Below, one piece after another: positions 24,253 to 32,258 of a stretch of DNA of 45,867 nt. Below the pieces are notes generated by a model. It did not search any database, was not told the DNA's origin, and saw only the letters and a program-made list of their open reading frames with translations. This DNA comes from Lactiplantibacillus dongliensis (GTDB taxonomy: Bacteria; Bacillota; Bacilli; Lactobacillales; Lactobacillaceae), in contig NZ_BJDK01000026.1 of NCBI RefSeq assembly GCF_005405105.1, positions 1 to 45,867 on the forward strand. Reading direction: 5' to 3'. The position numbers and the translations under genes are program-made. Each line of letters opens with the position of its first letter. The first letter of the stretch is position 1.

Positions 24253-25698
24253 ATGACACAATCTAATCATTATCCAAATCAGCAGCGTGGTGGCCGGTAC
24301 CGTACCCAACGCCAACCCGCTGAAAAGGTTCAAACGGACGTCACTCTAGGTCAACGCTTTCCATTGACCATCAAACGACTCGGCATTAATGGCGAAGGGA
24401 TTGGCTACTACAAACACGTCATCACGTTCGTCAAAGGCGCCTTACCGGAAGAAGTGGTCGTCGCTGAAGTTACCGCGGTTCATCCCCGCTACTTAGAAGC
24501 GAAGATTCGGACATTACGGAAGCCTAGTCCTGACCGGGTCGACCCCCGTGATGCTTACGCCGGTGAAGTCGGTGGTTTCGAACTCGAACATCTCGACTAT
24601 CCAGCTCAACTCAAGTTCAAACAAGACTTGATTCGCCAAGCCTTAGAAAAATACCGGCCAACCGGTTATCAACATTACGATGTCCGGCCAACGATTGGCA
24701 TGACCGACCCTTATGAATACCGCAATAAAGCGCAATTCCAAGTACGGGTCATTGATGGTCACGTCGCTGCTGGGCTATATAAGGAAAACAGCCATGACTT
24801 AGTCGACTTACCAACTTGCTCTGTCCAGATGCCGGTTACGATGACCGTGATGCGCCAAGTTGTCCAATGGCTAGAAGAACTAAATGTCCCCATCTATGAT
24901 GAAGAACACAACTCTGGGATCGTTAAAACCGTCGTCGTTCGGGCTGCGGCCGCCACTGGCGAAGTCCAACTAGTCTTTATCACGCATACACCCAAGTTCC
25001 CAAAGAAACATCAATTACTCATGAAGATTGCCGAAAAGTTACCAATGGTCGTCTCCGTGATGCAAAACGTGAATGTTGATAAGACTTCTTTGATTTGGGG
25101 TGACCAAACAACTTTACTAGCTGGTAAGCCAACCATCACTGAAGAACTCGATGGCTTAGCCTTTGATTTATCAGCCCGGGCCTTCTTCCAGTTGAATCCC
25201 GAACAAACGAAGAAATTGTACCGTCTTGCCCGCGAAGCGCTGGACTTAGCGCCTAATGAAACGTTAGTCGATGCTTATTCCGGGGTTGGGACGATTGGGT
25301 TGTCCTTAGCCGATGTTGCCAAGGAAGTCCGCGGCATGGATACCATTCCAGCCGCTGTCATGGATGCCAACGAAAATGCTAAACGCAACGGAATCACCAA
25401 TGCAAAATACGAAGTCGGTGAAGCTGAGACCTTGTTACCACAATGGTTAGCAGCCGGCTTTGATCCGGATGCCATGATTGTTGATCCACCACGGACTGGC
25501 TTAGATGACGTCTTGATCAATGCCATCTTGCAAAATGCCCCCGAAAAGTTGGTCTACATCTCATGTAACCCATCGACCTTAGCGCAAGACTTGCGTGAAT
25601 TAACCCGCGGCTACCAAGTCGACTATATTCAGTCAATCGACATGTTCCCACAAACCGCCCGTTGTGAAGCGGTCGTGCGGTTCACTAAGCGTCATTAA
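24253..25698 (+). CDS. rlmD: 23S rRNA (uracil-5-)-methyltransferase, RlmD/RlmCD (RumA) type
   Basis: 481 residues. A Gln/Arg-rich tail (1-27) is followed by a TRAM RNA-binding domain (about 30-90, IKRLGINGEGIGYYKHVITFVKGALPEE). A central domain and a SAM-binding domain follow, with LVDAYSGVGTIGLSLA, MIVDPPRTGLD and the catalytic cysteine C438 in YISCNPSTLAQDL. The iron-sulfur cysteines of E. coli RlmD are not present, as in many Gram-positive homologues, where one enzyme may modify both U747 and U1939. The next gene starts 31 bases later and is probably co-transcribed. Confidence 0.95.
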   Translation: MTQSNHYPNQQRGGRYRTQRQPAEKVQTDVTLGQRFPLTIKRLGINGEGIGYYKHVITFVKGALPEEVVVAEVTAVHPRYLEAKIRTLRKPSPDRVDPRDAYAGEVGGFELEHLDYPAQLKFKQDLIRQALEKYRPTGYQHYDVRPTIGMTDPYEYRNKAQFQVRVIDGHVAAGLYKENSHDLVDLPTCSVQMPVTMTVMRQVVQWLEELNVPIYDEEHNSGIVKTVVVRAAAATGEVQLVFITHTPKFPKKHQLLMKIAEKLPMVVSVMQNVNVDKTSLIWGDQTTLLAGKPTITEELDGLAFDLSARAFFQLNPEQTKKLYRLAREALDLAPNETLVDAYSGVGTIGLSLADVAKEVRGMDTIPAAVMDANENAKRNGITNAKYEVGEAETLLPQWLAAGFDPDAMIVDPPRTGLDDVLINAILQNAPEKLVYISCNPSTLAQDLRELTRGYQVDYIQSIDMFPQTARCEAVVRFTKRH

Positions 25699-25729
25699 AC
25701 ATTGTTGATTTTTACAAGGAGGTTTTTTA

Positions 25730-26167
25730 ATGGCAGTAACGAATAGCCAGATTGCCTTGGCGATGACCTTCACCTTACGGCCACCGTTTAAAACGCACTT
25801 CTTATTGTTAAAAGATTATGTGGCCGACGTTCGAATTCCTGCTCGTGATGGGATGCTGACCACTCTAATTGCCAAAAACATTCCGTTATCACCCGCACTT
25901 GACCAGTTATTAACGATTTTTGACGACGTTCAAAATCCGTTATATTGGCAATTGCATGATAAGGCCGTGCAAGCCTTTTTCGATCAGTTCCCTGAAAAAC
26001 GGCCAATCTTACCCTTAGACTTATTACAAGCCGTCATCAACACCTTGGCGGAACAGGGCTTGACCGACGATCAACTGCGCCAGATCATGACCCAAGTCTT
26101 CCAGCGACTCCAAACCAATCAGTTTAACGGTCGTGCGGCCCAACGGCTACTAACTCAATTTCGTTAA
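25730..26167 (+). CDS. Unrecognised 145-residue soluble protein
   Basis: A real gene by its ribosome site (AGGAGG 7 nt before the ATG), length and coding character. It has no signal peptide or membrane segment. It seems largely helical, with Leu/Gln-rich stretches (LDLLQAVINTLAEQGLTDDQLRQIMTQVFQRLQ) and a basic C-terminus. Motifs such as MTFTLRPPFKTHFLLLKDYV are not familiar to me. Placed 31 bases after the rRNA methyltransferase and before a strong terminator, it is probably the last gene of that transcript, but this does not fix its role. Confidence 0.75.
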   Translation: MAVTNSQIALAMTFTLRPPFKTHFLLLKDYVADVRIPARDGMLTTLIAKNIPLSPALDQLLTIFDDVQNPLYWQLHDKAVQAFFDQFPEKRPILPLDLLQAVINTLAEQGLTDDQLRQIMTQVFQRLQTNQFNGRAAQRLLTQFR

Positions 26168-26170
26168 TCT

Positions 26171-26219
26171 AAAAGGTCATTACAACCATCCATTGCGGAG
26201 GCTTGTAATGACCTTTTTT
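26171..26219 (+). terminator. Intrinsic terminator of the rlmD-orphan transcript
   Basis: AAAAGGTCATTACAA (26171-26185) pairs with TTGTAATGACCTTTT (26203-26217). The T-run merges with the left edge of the next repeat. Confidence 0.93.
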
Positions 26220-26410
26220 ATTGGTGTTAGTTAGATTTAACTTGCCACTCTGGTTGGGACAGCATTGGCTGGAACGTGGTGGCCGCGCTGAGCCAATTTG
26301 GGCCCGACCGGCGTTAATTAACGGGCAGTCATAAATTAATGATTGCATACTTTTAACTTAGCATTTTAGCATTCAACCGGTAGGCGGCAATTTAACCTAA
26401 CGCGAACCGT
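26217..26410 (+). repeat. Foldback element with both hairpin cores deleted
   Basis: Outer arms of A remain (GTTGGGACAGCATTGGCTGG ... GCTGAGCCAATTTGGGCCCG), directly joined across the lost hairpins. B is reduced to its outer end (TAGCATTCAACCGGTAGGCGG). The left end TTGGTGTTAGTTAG abuts the T-run of the terminator; the right end is CTAACGCGAACCGT. Confidence 0.78.
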
Positions 26411-26419
26411 CTTTTACGA

Positions 26420-27235
26420 CTAAAAATACCGATTTAGCACTTGTTGAATCCCATTATGGTTATTGTCGGTCGTCACCAGGTCAGCGCCCTGTTGCACGGC
26501 TTTAGGGGCATTCCCCATCGCAACCCCGACACCAACAAGTTCTAGCATCGCCAAGTCATTAAAGTTATCGCCAAACGCAATCGCGTCAGCCGATGACAGC
26601 TGATCATCAGCGATCAACGTCTCTAAGGCCACCGCCTTAGACACCCCGGTGGCCACAATCTCCAAGTAAGTATCCTTTGACCGATACGCGTCGATGCCGT
26701 TAAAAGCCGGTGCCTGTAAGTGCTGGTCAATTGCCGTAATCACACTTGGGTCAGCCATCACTAACATTTTGTGGACCGGGGCTTTTGCTTGCGCTAACCA
26801 AGGCGCCAAGGCCGTAACTTGTGGCTGATAACCAATGCCGGCTGCTTCTTGTTGCTCCCACGCTCCCAGCTGACTCACCAACCACTGATTATTACTGTAA
26901 ATATTAATCGAGGCTTGCGGCCACTGTTCGGCAATTAACGCTTGAATTTGTTGTGTTAACGTCGGCTTAATCGGGCGTTCTTCAAAGACTTGTAGCTGAT
27001 CATCCGCCGTCGTCTTGGCCGTTAACGCACCATTATACGCAATCATCGTTGAATCGATGCCGAGTTGCTGTGCTAATCCCCACATACCTTTGGGTGAGCG
27101 GGCCGAGGCCAAGACCATCGTCGCGCCTTGCTGCACAGCGGCTTGAACGCCCGTAATGGTGGCAGGCAAAATCGTCGCTTCATCAGTTAATAAGGTTCCA
27201 TCAATATCACTTAAAATCAATTTTGGTTGCGTCAT
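26420..27235 (-). CDS. HAD-superfamily Cof-type sugar/phosphate phosphatase
   Basis: 271 residues. Motif I is DIDGTLL (residues 9-15, nucleophile Asp and acid Asp), motif II is the Ser in LASARSPKG, motif III the Lys in GVSKAVALETL (about 200), and motif IV GDNFNDLAML (about 222-231). The C2-type cap lies between about 85 and 190. Cof-type phosphatases act on phosphosugars, FMN or similar metabolites; the substrate cannot be told. The ATG starts right after the DeoR stop codon, with GGAGG inside the upstream gene, so both are co-transcribed. Confidence 0.92.
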   Translation of the reverse strand: MTQPKLILSDIDGTLLTDEATILPATITGVQAAVQQGATMVLASARSPKGMWGLAQQLGIDSTMIAYNGALTAKTTADDQLQVFEERPIKPTLTQQIQALIAEQWPQASINIYSNNQWLVSQLGAWEQQEAAGIGYQPQVTALAPWLAQAKAPVHKMLVMADPSVITAIDQHLQAPAFNGIDAYRSKDTYLEIVATGVSKAVALETLIADDQLSSADAIAFGDNFNDLAMLELVGVGVAMGNAPKAVQQGADLVTTDNNHNGIQQVLNRYF

Positions 27236-27236
27236 T

Positions 27237-27998
27237 TTACTTATCCTCCGTTAAGCTAATTAACGTCGTCTGCGGCTCGAACCAGGCTTGTTCAGCCGGT
27301 GTCAGTGGTTCATCCGTCACGACGACTTGTATTTGTGTTAGGCGCCCACCGCAGTAATGGGCTGCTTGACCGAACTTGCGATGTTCACACACTAAGATTC
27401 CTCGTTTGGTTTGACTTAGTGCTTGGCGTTTCAACGCTGCATCGGCTGCATCGCGATAAAACAAGCCTTGGGCAGTTACCGTTGCGGCGCCAACGATTAC
27501 TTGGTCAAAAGCCACCGTCTGTAATTCGCCTAGTCCAGCCGGTCCCGCCATAAACCGATTATGTTGATTCAACTGACCGCCCAAAACATGCAAGTCGATA
27601 GCCGGTTTCGTCGCCAAGCTAATCGCGTTATCAAGCGAATGCGTATAAATCGTTGCTGGCATCGTCAATAGTTGTGTCAACTTAAGTAAGGTCGTGGAAA
27701 CATCGATAAATAAATATTGATCCGGTTGAATCAATGGTAAGACCCGTTTAGCCAGTGCCGTTTTAATCTCGGTAAACTGTTGTAGCCGGTCTTGATAACT
27801 AGGAATACCGACCCCGAAATTCAAGACCTGTAGCCCACCGTGAATCCGTTGGGCTAAACCCTGTTGTGTGACCGCGACAATATCACGCCGCGCGGTATCA
27901 CGGGAAACTTGCAATTGGCTCATCACATCCGCCACACTCAGTTGTCGTCGTTGATCTAGCAATTTTAATAAGTGCTGTTGTCGTTGTTTTGGTTGCAT
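27237..27998 (-). CDS. DeoR-family transcriptional regulator
   Basis: 253 residues. The N-terminal helix-turn-helix RQLSVADVMSQLQVSRDTARRDIVAVTQQGLAQRIHGGL (about 17-55) fits the DeoR signature. The C-terminal DeoRC sensor domain (about 75-235) has IGAATVTAQGLFYRD and VLGGQLNQHNRFMAGP, which bind phosphorylated sugars in the family. It is encoded directly before a HAD phosphatase, so it may sense a sugar phosphate that the phosphatase acts on (inference). Good promoter upstream. Confidence 0.93.
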   Translation of the reverse strand: MQPKQRQQHLLKLLDQRRQLSVADVMSQLQVSRDTARRDIVAVTQQGLAQRIHGGLQVLNFGVGIPSYQDRLQQFTEIKTALAKRVLPLIQPDQYLFIDVSTTLLKLTQLLTMPATIYTHSLDNAISLATKPAIDLHVLGGQLNQHNRFMAGPAGLGELQTVAFDQVIVGAATVTAQGLFYRDAADAALKRQALSQTKRGILVCEHRKFGQAAHYCGGRLTQIQVVVTDEPLTPAEQAWFEPQTTLISLTEDK

Positions 27999-28027
27999 CG
28001 CTAAGCCCCCCTGCTTTATTTGACTTC

Positions 28028-28056
28028 AGTATAATTTGAATTTAAGCGTTTTTCAA
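28028..28056 (-). promoter_or_regulatory. Promoter of the deoR-HAD operon
   Basis: On the minus strand: TTGAAA (28056-28051), 17 bases, TATACT (28033-28028). Confidence 0.75.
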
Positions 28057-28099
28057 GCATTTATAAGTATTAAAAACTAAGTAGTAAGTATTCAAGCCG

Positions 28100-28131
28100 T
28101 AAAAAAACCGATATCCCCGCGAATATCGGTT
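28100..28131 (-). terminator. Intrinsic terminator of the merR gene
   Basis: AACCGATAT (28106-28114) and ATATCGGTT (28123-28131) pair perfectly. On the minus strand a T7 run follows. Confidence 0.92.
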
Positions 28132-28136
28132 AAAAC

Positions 28137-28583
28137 TTAAGCTTTGGGTTTTAAAATAAATACCGGCCGTTCATCGACTAACTTTGCAAATAGGTCCTGA
28201 GTGGGATCCGGGTCAAACGTCCCTAAATCCACAATAATCTCGCCATCGTCATTGACTTGAAAGCCTTGATACCGATCAAATAAAACATGATACATCGTTT
28301 GCGCCGGTCGCATCCGTTCATCAACTTGCGCCGCGGCGGCTTTCAACGTATAGCCCGTTTGCAGCAGATTACTCATCGCAGCGGCTTTAATGACCATTTT
28401 CAATGTATATATCCGTGCCCGACCAGGTTCATCCTGATTCTTCGGAATAATGTACCCTTTTTTTTGCCAGTATCGTAGCTGTCGTGGCGAGACACCAGTC
28501 ATTTTACTAAGCTCGCTAATCCCAATGGTTAATTGACCCCGATGAAATAGCTCCCGAAAATCCCCCGTTGCTGCTTCAGCCAT
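28137..28583 (-). CDS. MerR-family transcriptional regulator
   Basis: 148 residues. A helix-turn-helix begins unusually late: ISELSKMTGVSPRQLRYWQKKGYI at about residues 23-46, then the wing RIYTLKMVIKAAAMSNLLQTGYTL. The C-terminal third has no obvious metal-binding cysteines, so it is not a metal sensor of the classic type. It lies 98 bases behind the NmrA-like oxidoreductase, whose promoter has the long spacer that MerR proteins act on. It also has its own extended -10 (TGCTATAAT, 28619-28627 on the minus strand). Confidence 0.88.
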   Translation of the reverse strand: MAEAATGDFRELFHRGQLTIGISELSKMTGVSPRQLRYWQKKGYIIPKNQDEPGRARIYTLKMVIKAAAMSNLLQTGYTLKAAAAQVDERMRPAQTMYHVLFDRYQGFQVNDDGEIIVDLGTFDPDPTQDLFAKLVDERPVFILKPKA

Positions 28584-28680
28584 CCTGATGCCCCCTTCCT
28601 ACATCATTTATCCTTTAAATTATAGCATGGAATCCGATAGGGGCGGGCCAGACGACCTGAATTTTCAAACAATCACTGGC

Positions 28681-29538
28681 TTAAGCCCAGTTAGTTTGTA
28701 AGAACGCGGGCAATGACTGGGCGGGGTGACCCATAATCGTCGCATAGTCATCACTTACCGCTGACAACAAGCCCAACGCCCCACCGGCATACATTGACGC
28801 CAGCATGTGACCTTCATTGCCTTGGTTATACATCGTCGCAAATTCGGCCAAAGTCACTGGTTGATACCCAATCTGATGACCGCTAACTTGCGTTAAGACC
28901 GCCGCCAATTCCGGCATCGTATACGCTTGGGATTGCGTCAACGTATAAATGCGACCATCAATTAATAAATCCGGGGTCGTGGCAACTTTAGCAAACGCCG
29001 CCGCACTGTCCGCCTGGCTAATAAAGCTCAACGCTTGATCTCCCATGGGATAGATCACATGCTGGCGTTCAATTAATTCCGGCAGGTACGGGACCAACGG
29101 ATCAGCATACAGCGCATTGCGGATAATCGTATAATGCAAGCTGGATGCTGCCAGCCGCCGCGGTACATACCCATAAAAGGCTGATAACGCAAACGGATTA
29201 TTAACCTGGTCCGCAATAAAGCCCATCACTAAAATATGCTTAACCCGACTCGCTTCCGCCGCCGCAATCACATTTTCAAATTCACTGACCCGACTATAAC
29301 TATCGTGACTCTTACTAGGCACATAAATAAAGACATCGCTATCCGCCAACACTGGCCGCAAGCTTGCTTGATCATGATAGTCCATCGCGGTGACCGTCAT
29401 CCCCTGCGCCGCAAACGTCGCTGCTTTACTTGGCGTATGCACGCCTAAATTCAAGGTTTGTGCTGATACTAGCTTAGTCAACGCTTTAACAATCTGCGTG
29501 CCTAAATGTCCAGTCGCCCCGGTAATGGTAATTTTCAT
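28681..29538 (-). CDS. NmrA-like NAD(P)-binding oxidoreductase / SDR-type protein
   Basis: 285 residues from the ATG at 29538, chosen over the in-frame ATG at 29568 because GAGGGAGC lies about 10 nt upstream. The Rossmann motif ITGATGHLGTQIV is at about 4-16, and further conserved blocks are IYVPSKSHDSYSRVSEFENVI and LVMGF. There is no clear YxxxK pair, so it is an atypical SDR, related to NmrA sensors and quinone or azoreductase-like proteins. It may reduce a small electrophile or sense the NADP state. Probably regulated by the MerR gene downstream. Confidence 0.88.
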   Translation of the reverse strand: MKITITGATGHLGTQIVKALTKLVSAQTLNLGVHTPSKAATFAAQGMTVTAMDYHDQASLRPVLADSDVFIYVPSKSHDSYSRVSEFENVIAAAEASRVKHILVMGFIADQVNNPFALSAFYGYVPRRLAASSLHYTIIRNALYADPLVPYLPELIERQHVIYPMGDQALSFISQADSAAAFAKVATTPDLLIDGRIYTLTQSQAYTMPELAAVLTQVSGHQIGYQPVTLAEFATMYNQGNEGHMLASMYAGGALGLLSAVSDDYATIMGHPAQSLPAFLQTNWA

Positions 29539-29558
29539 TTTATCAGTCGCTCCCTCTT

Positions 29559-29575
29559 GTAACTTCATTAGTTAC
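29559..29575. promoter_or_regulatory. Dyad GTAACT-N5-AGTTAC between the -10 box and the oxidoreductase start
   Basis: A perfect 6-bp inverted repeat whose right arm touches the -10 box of the promoter at 29574-29604. It could be an operator or a 5' hairpin. Confidence 0.45.
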
Positions 29576-29604
29576 ATTAAACCTTGTGATTGAGATTTTG
29601 TCAA
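29574..29604 (-). promoter_or_regulatory. Long-spacer (19 bp) promoter of the NmrA-like gene
   Basis: On the minus strand: TTGACA (29604-29599, exact), 19 bases, TAATGT (29579-29574). A 19-bp spacer is the hallmark of promoters activated by MerR proteins through DNA twisting, and a merR gene lies next in line. Confidence 0.6.
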
Positions 29605-29610
29605 GGGAAC

Positions 29611-30195
29611 ACACATTGTGAGTTGTTACTTGCCGCCTACCGGTTGGTTTCTAAAATGCTGGAACGCCGTGGGCCATTTTGAAGCCAAAGAACGGTCTTC
29701 AAAGCTGTCCTTGGCCTAAGTCCGAGCAGACCACTCGCACTAAGGCCAACGACACGGCTGAGCATTTTAGAAACCAACCTCACGGCTAAACTCACGAAAC
29801 TTCCAACGAACTAAATTATTAATAATCACCACCAACACCCACATCTGTTTGACGACATTCTATATTTGAGCAATCCATTATTAATATCAAATCATATCTA
29901 AAACCGTCGTCTACCAACCAGGAAGTCCCCTGACAATCCTGCCGGTAAATTCCAACAACGGGCTGGCGCAAAGTCAACTTACTAATACAACATCATCCAT
30001 TTACAATTACCCGGTAATTAACACCGGGCGGGCCAGAATTGGCTCAGTGGTGTCGTTGTGCTTAGTTGCCTGGGTTATGGCGACTTAGCACAAGCCCGGC
30101 TTGCGAGACCGCCCTTTGGCTCGCAAACGCGGCCACCACGTTCCAGCCGATTCTGGCCCAACCAGAGTGGCAACTTTAAACCAACCTAATCCTTG
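29611..30195 (-). repeat. Foldback element copy with an expanded spacer (B ... A, inverted)
   Basis: Inverted B (about 29611-29790) keeps full hairpins. Inverted A (about 30011-30195) has a variant long hairpin, TTGTGC/GCACAA in place of TTTATC/GATAAA. Between the arms lie about 220 bases (29791-30010) instead of the usual 35-45; I see no gene there. It may be an insertion into the spacer or a longer ancestral form. No flanking duplication was seen. It occupies most of the 29539-30248 gap. Confidence 0.82.
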
Positions 30196-30205
30196 AGCCA
30201 CAACA

Positions 30206-30236
30206 AAAGCCGCCACCAATTGGTAGCGGCTTTAAT
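30206..30236 (-). terminator. Intrinsic terminator of the trehalose operon
   Basis: AAAGCCGCCACC and GGTAGCGGCTTT pair with one mismatch. On the minus strand TTTTGTTG follows. Confidence 0.85.
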
Positions 30237-30248
30237 CAAGCTTTACTA

Positions 30249-32243
30249 TTAAGCAGCTTGTTCACCAAGATGCTTCTTCTTTGGTGCAGTCTTCACGTTC
30301 TTAACATCCGCGTCCGAGAAGCCGAACATGTACGTTAAGGTGAAAGCCACAATAATATCAACCAATGAGGCAATCAAGAAGCCCCAGAAACTAAAGTCGA
30401 TACCCTTAGGATTGACGAAGGACGTAAAGCCAATTAATGACCCGGCAAAGCCCCACATATTAACATTCATCAAACCAGTCAAGAAGCCCCCAACGGCGCC
30501 CCCGATGCTGGCAGTGACAAAGGCCCGGCCATACTTCAAGTTAATCCCGTACATCGCAGGTTCAGTAACCCCGCAAAAGGCTGAAATCGTTGCTGGCCAT
30601 GCTAATTCTTTCATGCTGGCAACTTTGGACTTCATCGCAATGGCTAAGACGGCCCCACCTTGGGCAACCATGGTTGCGGAAACAATGGCGTTCAAGTAAC
30701 TGTGACCCGTCGTCGCAATATCGTTGGCCACGATTGGAATAATCGCCCAATGTAAGCCGAAAATAACCAAGACTTGGTAGAAGCCCCCAATAATCAAGCC
30801 AGAAATAGCCGGACTGAGTTGGTAAATCTTCACAATTCCGGCGGCTAATGCCCCTGACAAAGCCGTGATAATTGGTCCTAAGAAGAGTAAGATAGCGCCA
30901 GAAATAATGACAACTTCAAGCAATGGCACAAAAATCATCCGTAAGACGGTTGGAATCACCCGTTTGAGCCATGGTTCCAACTTGCTAGCTAACCAAGCCC
31001 CGGCAATCATTGGGAAGATGGAGTAAGTGTAAGAGGCCACGTGCACTGGCAGACCAAAGAAGTCCGCGTTAATGCCCATACCGAGCAAATGACTCGTTAC
31101 TTTTCCAGTTGTGGCAATCGCAACAATCGCTGGATACGTCAGTACCCCACCGACAATCCCCATGATAATCGGGTCGGATCCCAGCTTCTTAGCGGCCGTA
31201 AATCCGACAAAGATTGGTAGGAAGTAGAAGACTGAGTCACCCATCGCATTAATAATCACGTAAGTTGGCGCGGTCGCTGACACGATCTTGAAGGAAGTCA
31301 GTAATGCTAAGACCCCTTTTAAGATCCCGGAAGCAGCTAACAAACCGATTACTGGAATCATGGACCCGGTAATGACCCCAATCAACGCACTAAAGCTATG
31401 TTTAACCTTTTGCCAAGGCGTCATCTTTTGCCAAGCGGCTTTGTTGGCTTCTTTTTCCATGGCAACCATCGAGGCATCGTCGTCACCGAAACCAGGACCG
31501 AGTTGCTTAACCACGGCATCATAGACATCGTTAACAGCCGGACCAATGACCACTTGATATTGGCCCCCGGCTTTAGCCACGTCGATCACACCTTTTAAGT
31601 CGCGAATCGTATCATCGTTGGCTTTCGCTTCATCTTTCAGATAGAAGCGAACCCGCGTAATACAATGAATCACACTCTTAACGTTCGCCACACCACCGAT
31701 ATTATTGATAATTTGGGTCGCTAACTGATCGTACTTATTGCCACTAGCCGCAACGGGTTGTTTGGTAGCGGCTGCGGCCTCTTTGAGGTCCACATCGGCC
31801 CCAATGGCGCCAGCTTTGACAATCCCAATCTTGGCGTTAATCGCATCCACTTTATCAGCACTGTTCGTGACGGCTAGAATCACCGTCTTTTGCTTACCGG
31901 CCGCCTTGATGGCCGCTAAGTCCATCCGGCCAATCTCATCGCCAGCTTGAACCTCGTCGCCGACTTGGACGTTAATCTTGAATGGCGGATTGTCCTTTAG
32001 TTCAACGGTATCGATTCCCAAATGAACGAGCACTTCCAAACCATCCTTAGTCGTAAACCCAATCGCATGGAGCGTTGCCGCTACCATCGTAATTTTCCCG
32101 CTAACGGGTGCGACCACTTGGCCATTGTCCGGTTCCACGCCGAAGCCTTGGCCCATCATGCCTTGTGAAAAGACTGGATCTTGCACGTCACTTAAAGCGA
32201 TTAATTGGCCCGTGACGGGTGATAATAATTGCACTTGTTTCAT
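30249..32243 (-). CDS. treP: Trehalose-type PTS permease, EIIABC fusion
   Basis: 664 residues, domain order A-B-C. The glucose-type EIIA (about 1-150) has phospho-accepting His74 in VLVHLGIDTV. An Ala-rich linker follows; EIIB (about 168-250) has the phosphocysteine C194 in SVIHCITRVRFYL. EIIC (about 275-640) has eight to ten membrane segments. It imports a disaccharide while phosphorylating it. Trehalose is inferred because the next gene upstream in the operon is a phosphotrehalase; a sucrose or beta-glucoside role is less likely. It starts 16 bases after the treA stop codon. Confidence 0.92.
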   Translation of the reverse strand: MKQVQLLSPVTGQLIALSDVQDPVFSQGMMGQGFGVEPDNGQVVAPVSGKITMVAATLHAIGFTTKDGLEVLVHLGIDTVELKDNPPFKINVQVGDEVQAGDEIGRMDLAAIKAAGKQKTVILAVTNSADKVDAINAKIGIVKAGAIGADVDLKEAAAATKQPVAASGNKYDQLATQIINNIGGVANVKSVIHCITRVRFYLKDEAKANDDTIRDLKGVIDVAKAGGQYQVVIGPAVNDVYDAVVKQLGPGFGDDDASMVAMEKEANKAAWQKMTPWQKVKHSFSALIGVITGSMIPVIGLLAASGILKGVLALLTSFKIVSATAPTYVIINAMGDSVFYFLPIFVGFTAAKKLGSDPIIMGIVGGVLTYPAIVAIATTGKVTSHLLGMGINADFFGLPVHVASYTYSIFPMIAGAWLASKLEPWLKRVIPTVLRMIFVPLLEVVIISGAILLFLGPIITALSGALAAGIVKIYQLSPAISGLIIGGFYQVLVIFGLHWAIIPIVANDIATTGHSYLNAIVSATMVAQGGAVLAIAMKSKVASMKELAWPATISAFCGVTEPAMYGINLKYGRAFVTASIGGAVGGFLTGLMNVNMWGFAGSLIGFTSFVNPKGIDFSFWGFLIASLVDIIVAFTLTYMFGFSDADVKNVKTAPKKKHLGEQAA

Positions 32244-32258
32244 CGCGATGCTCCCCCT

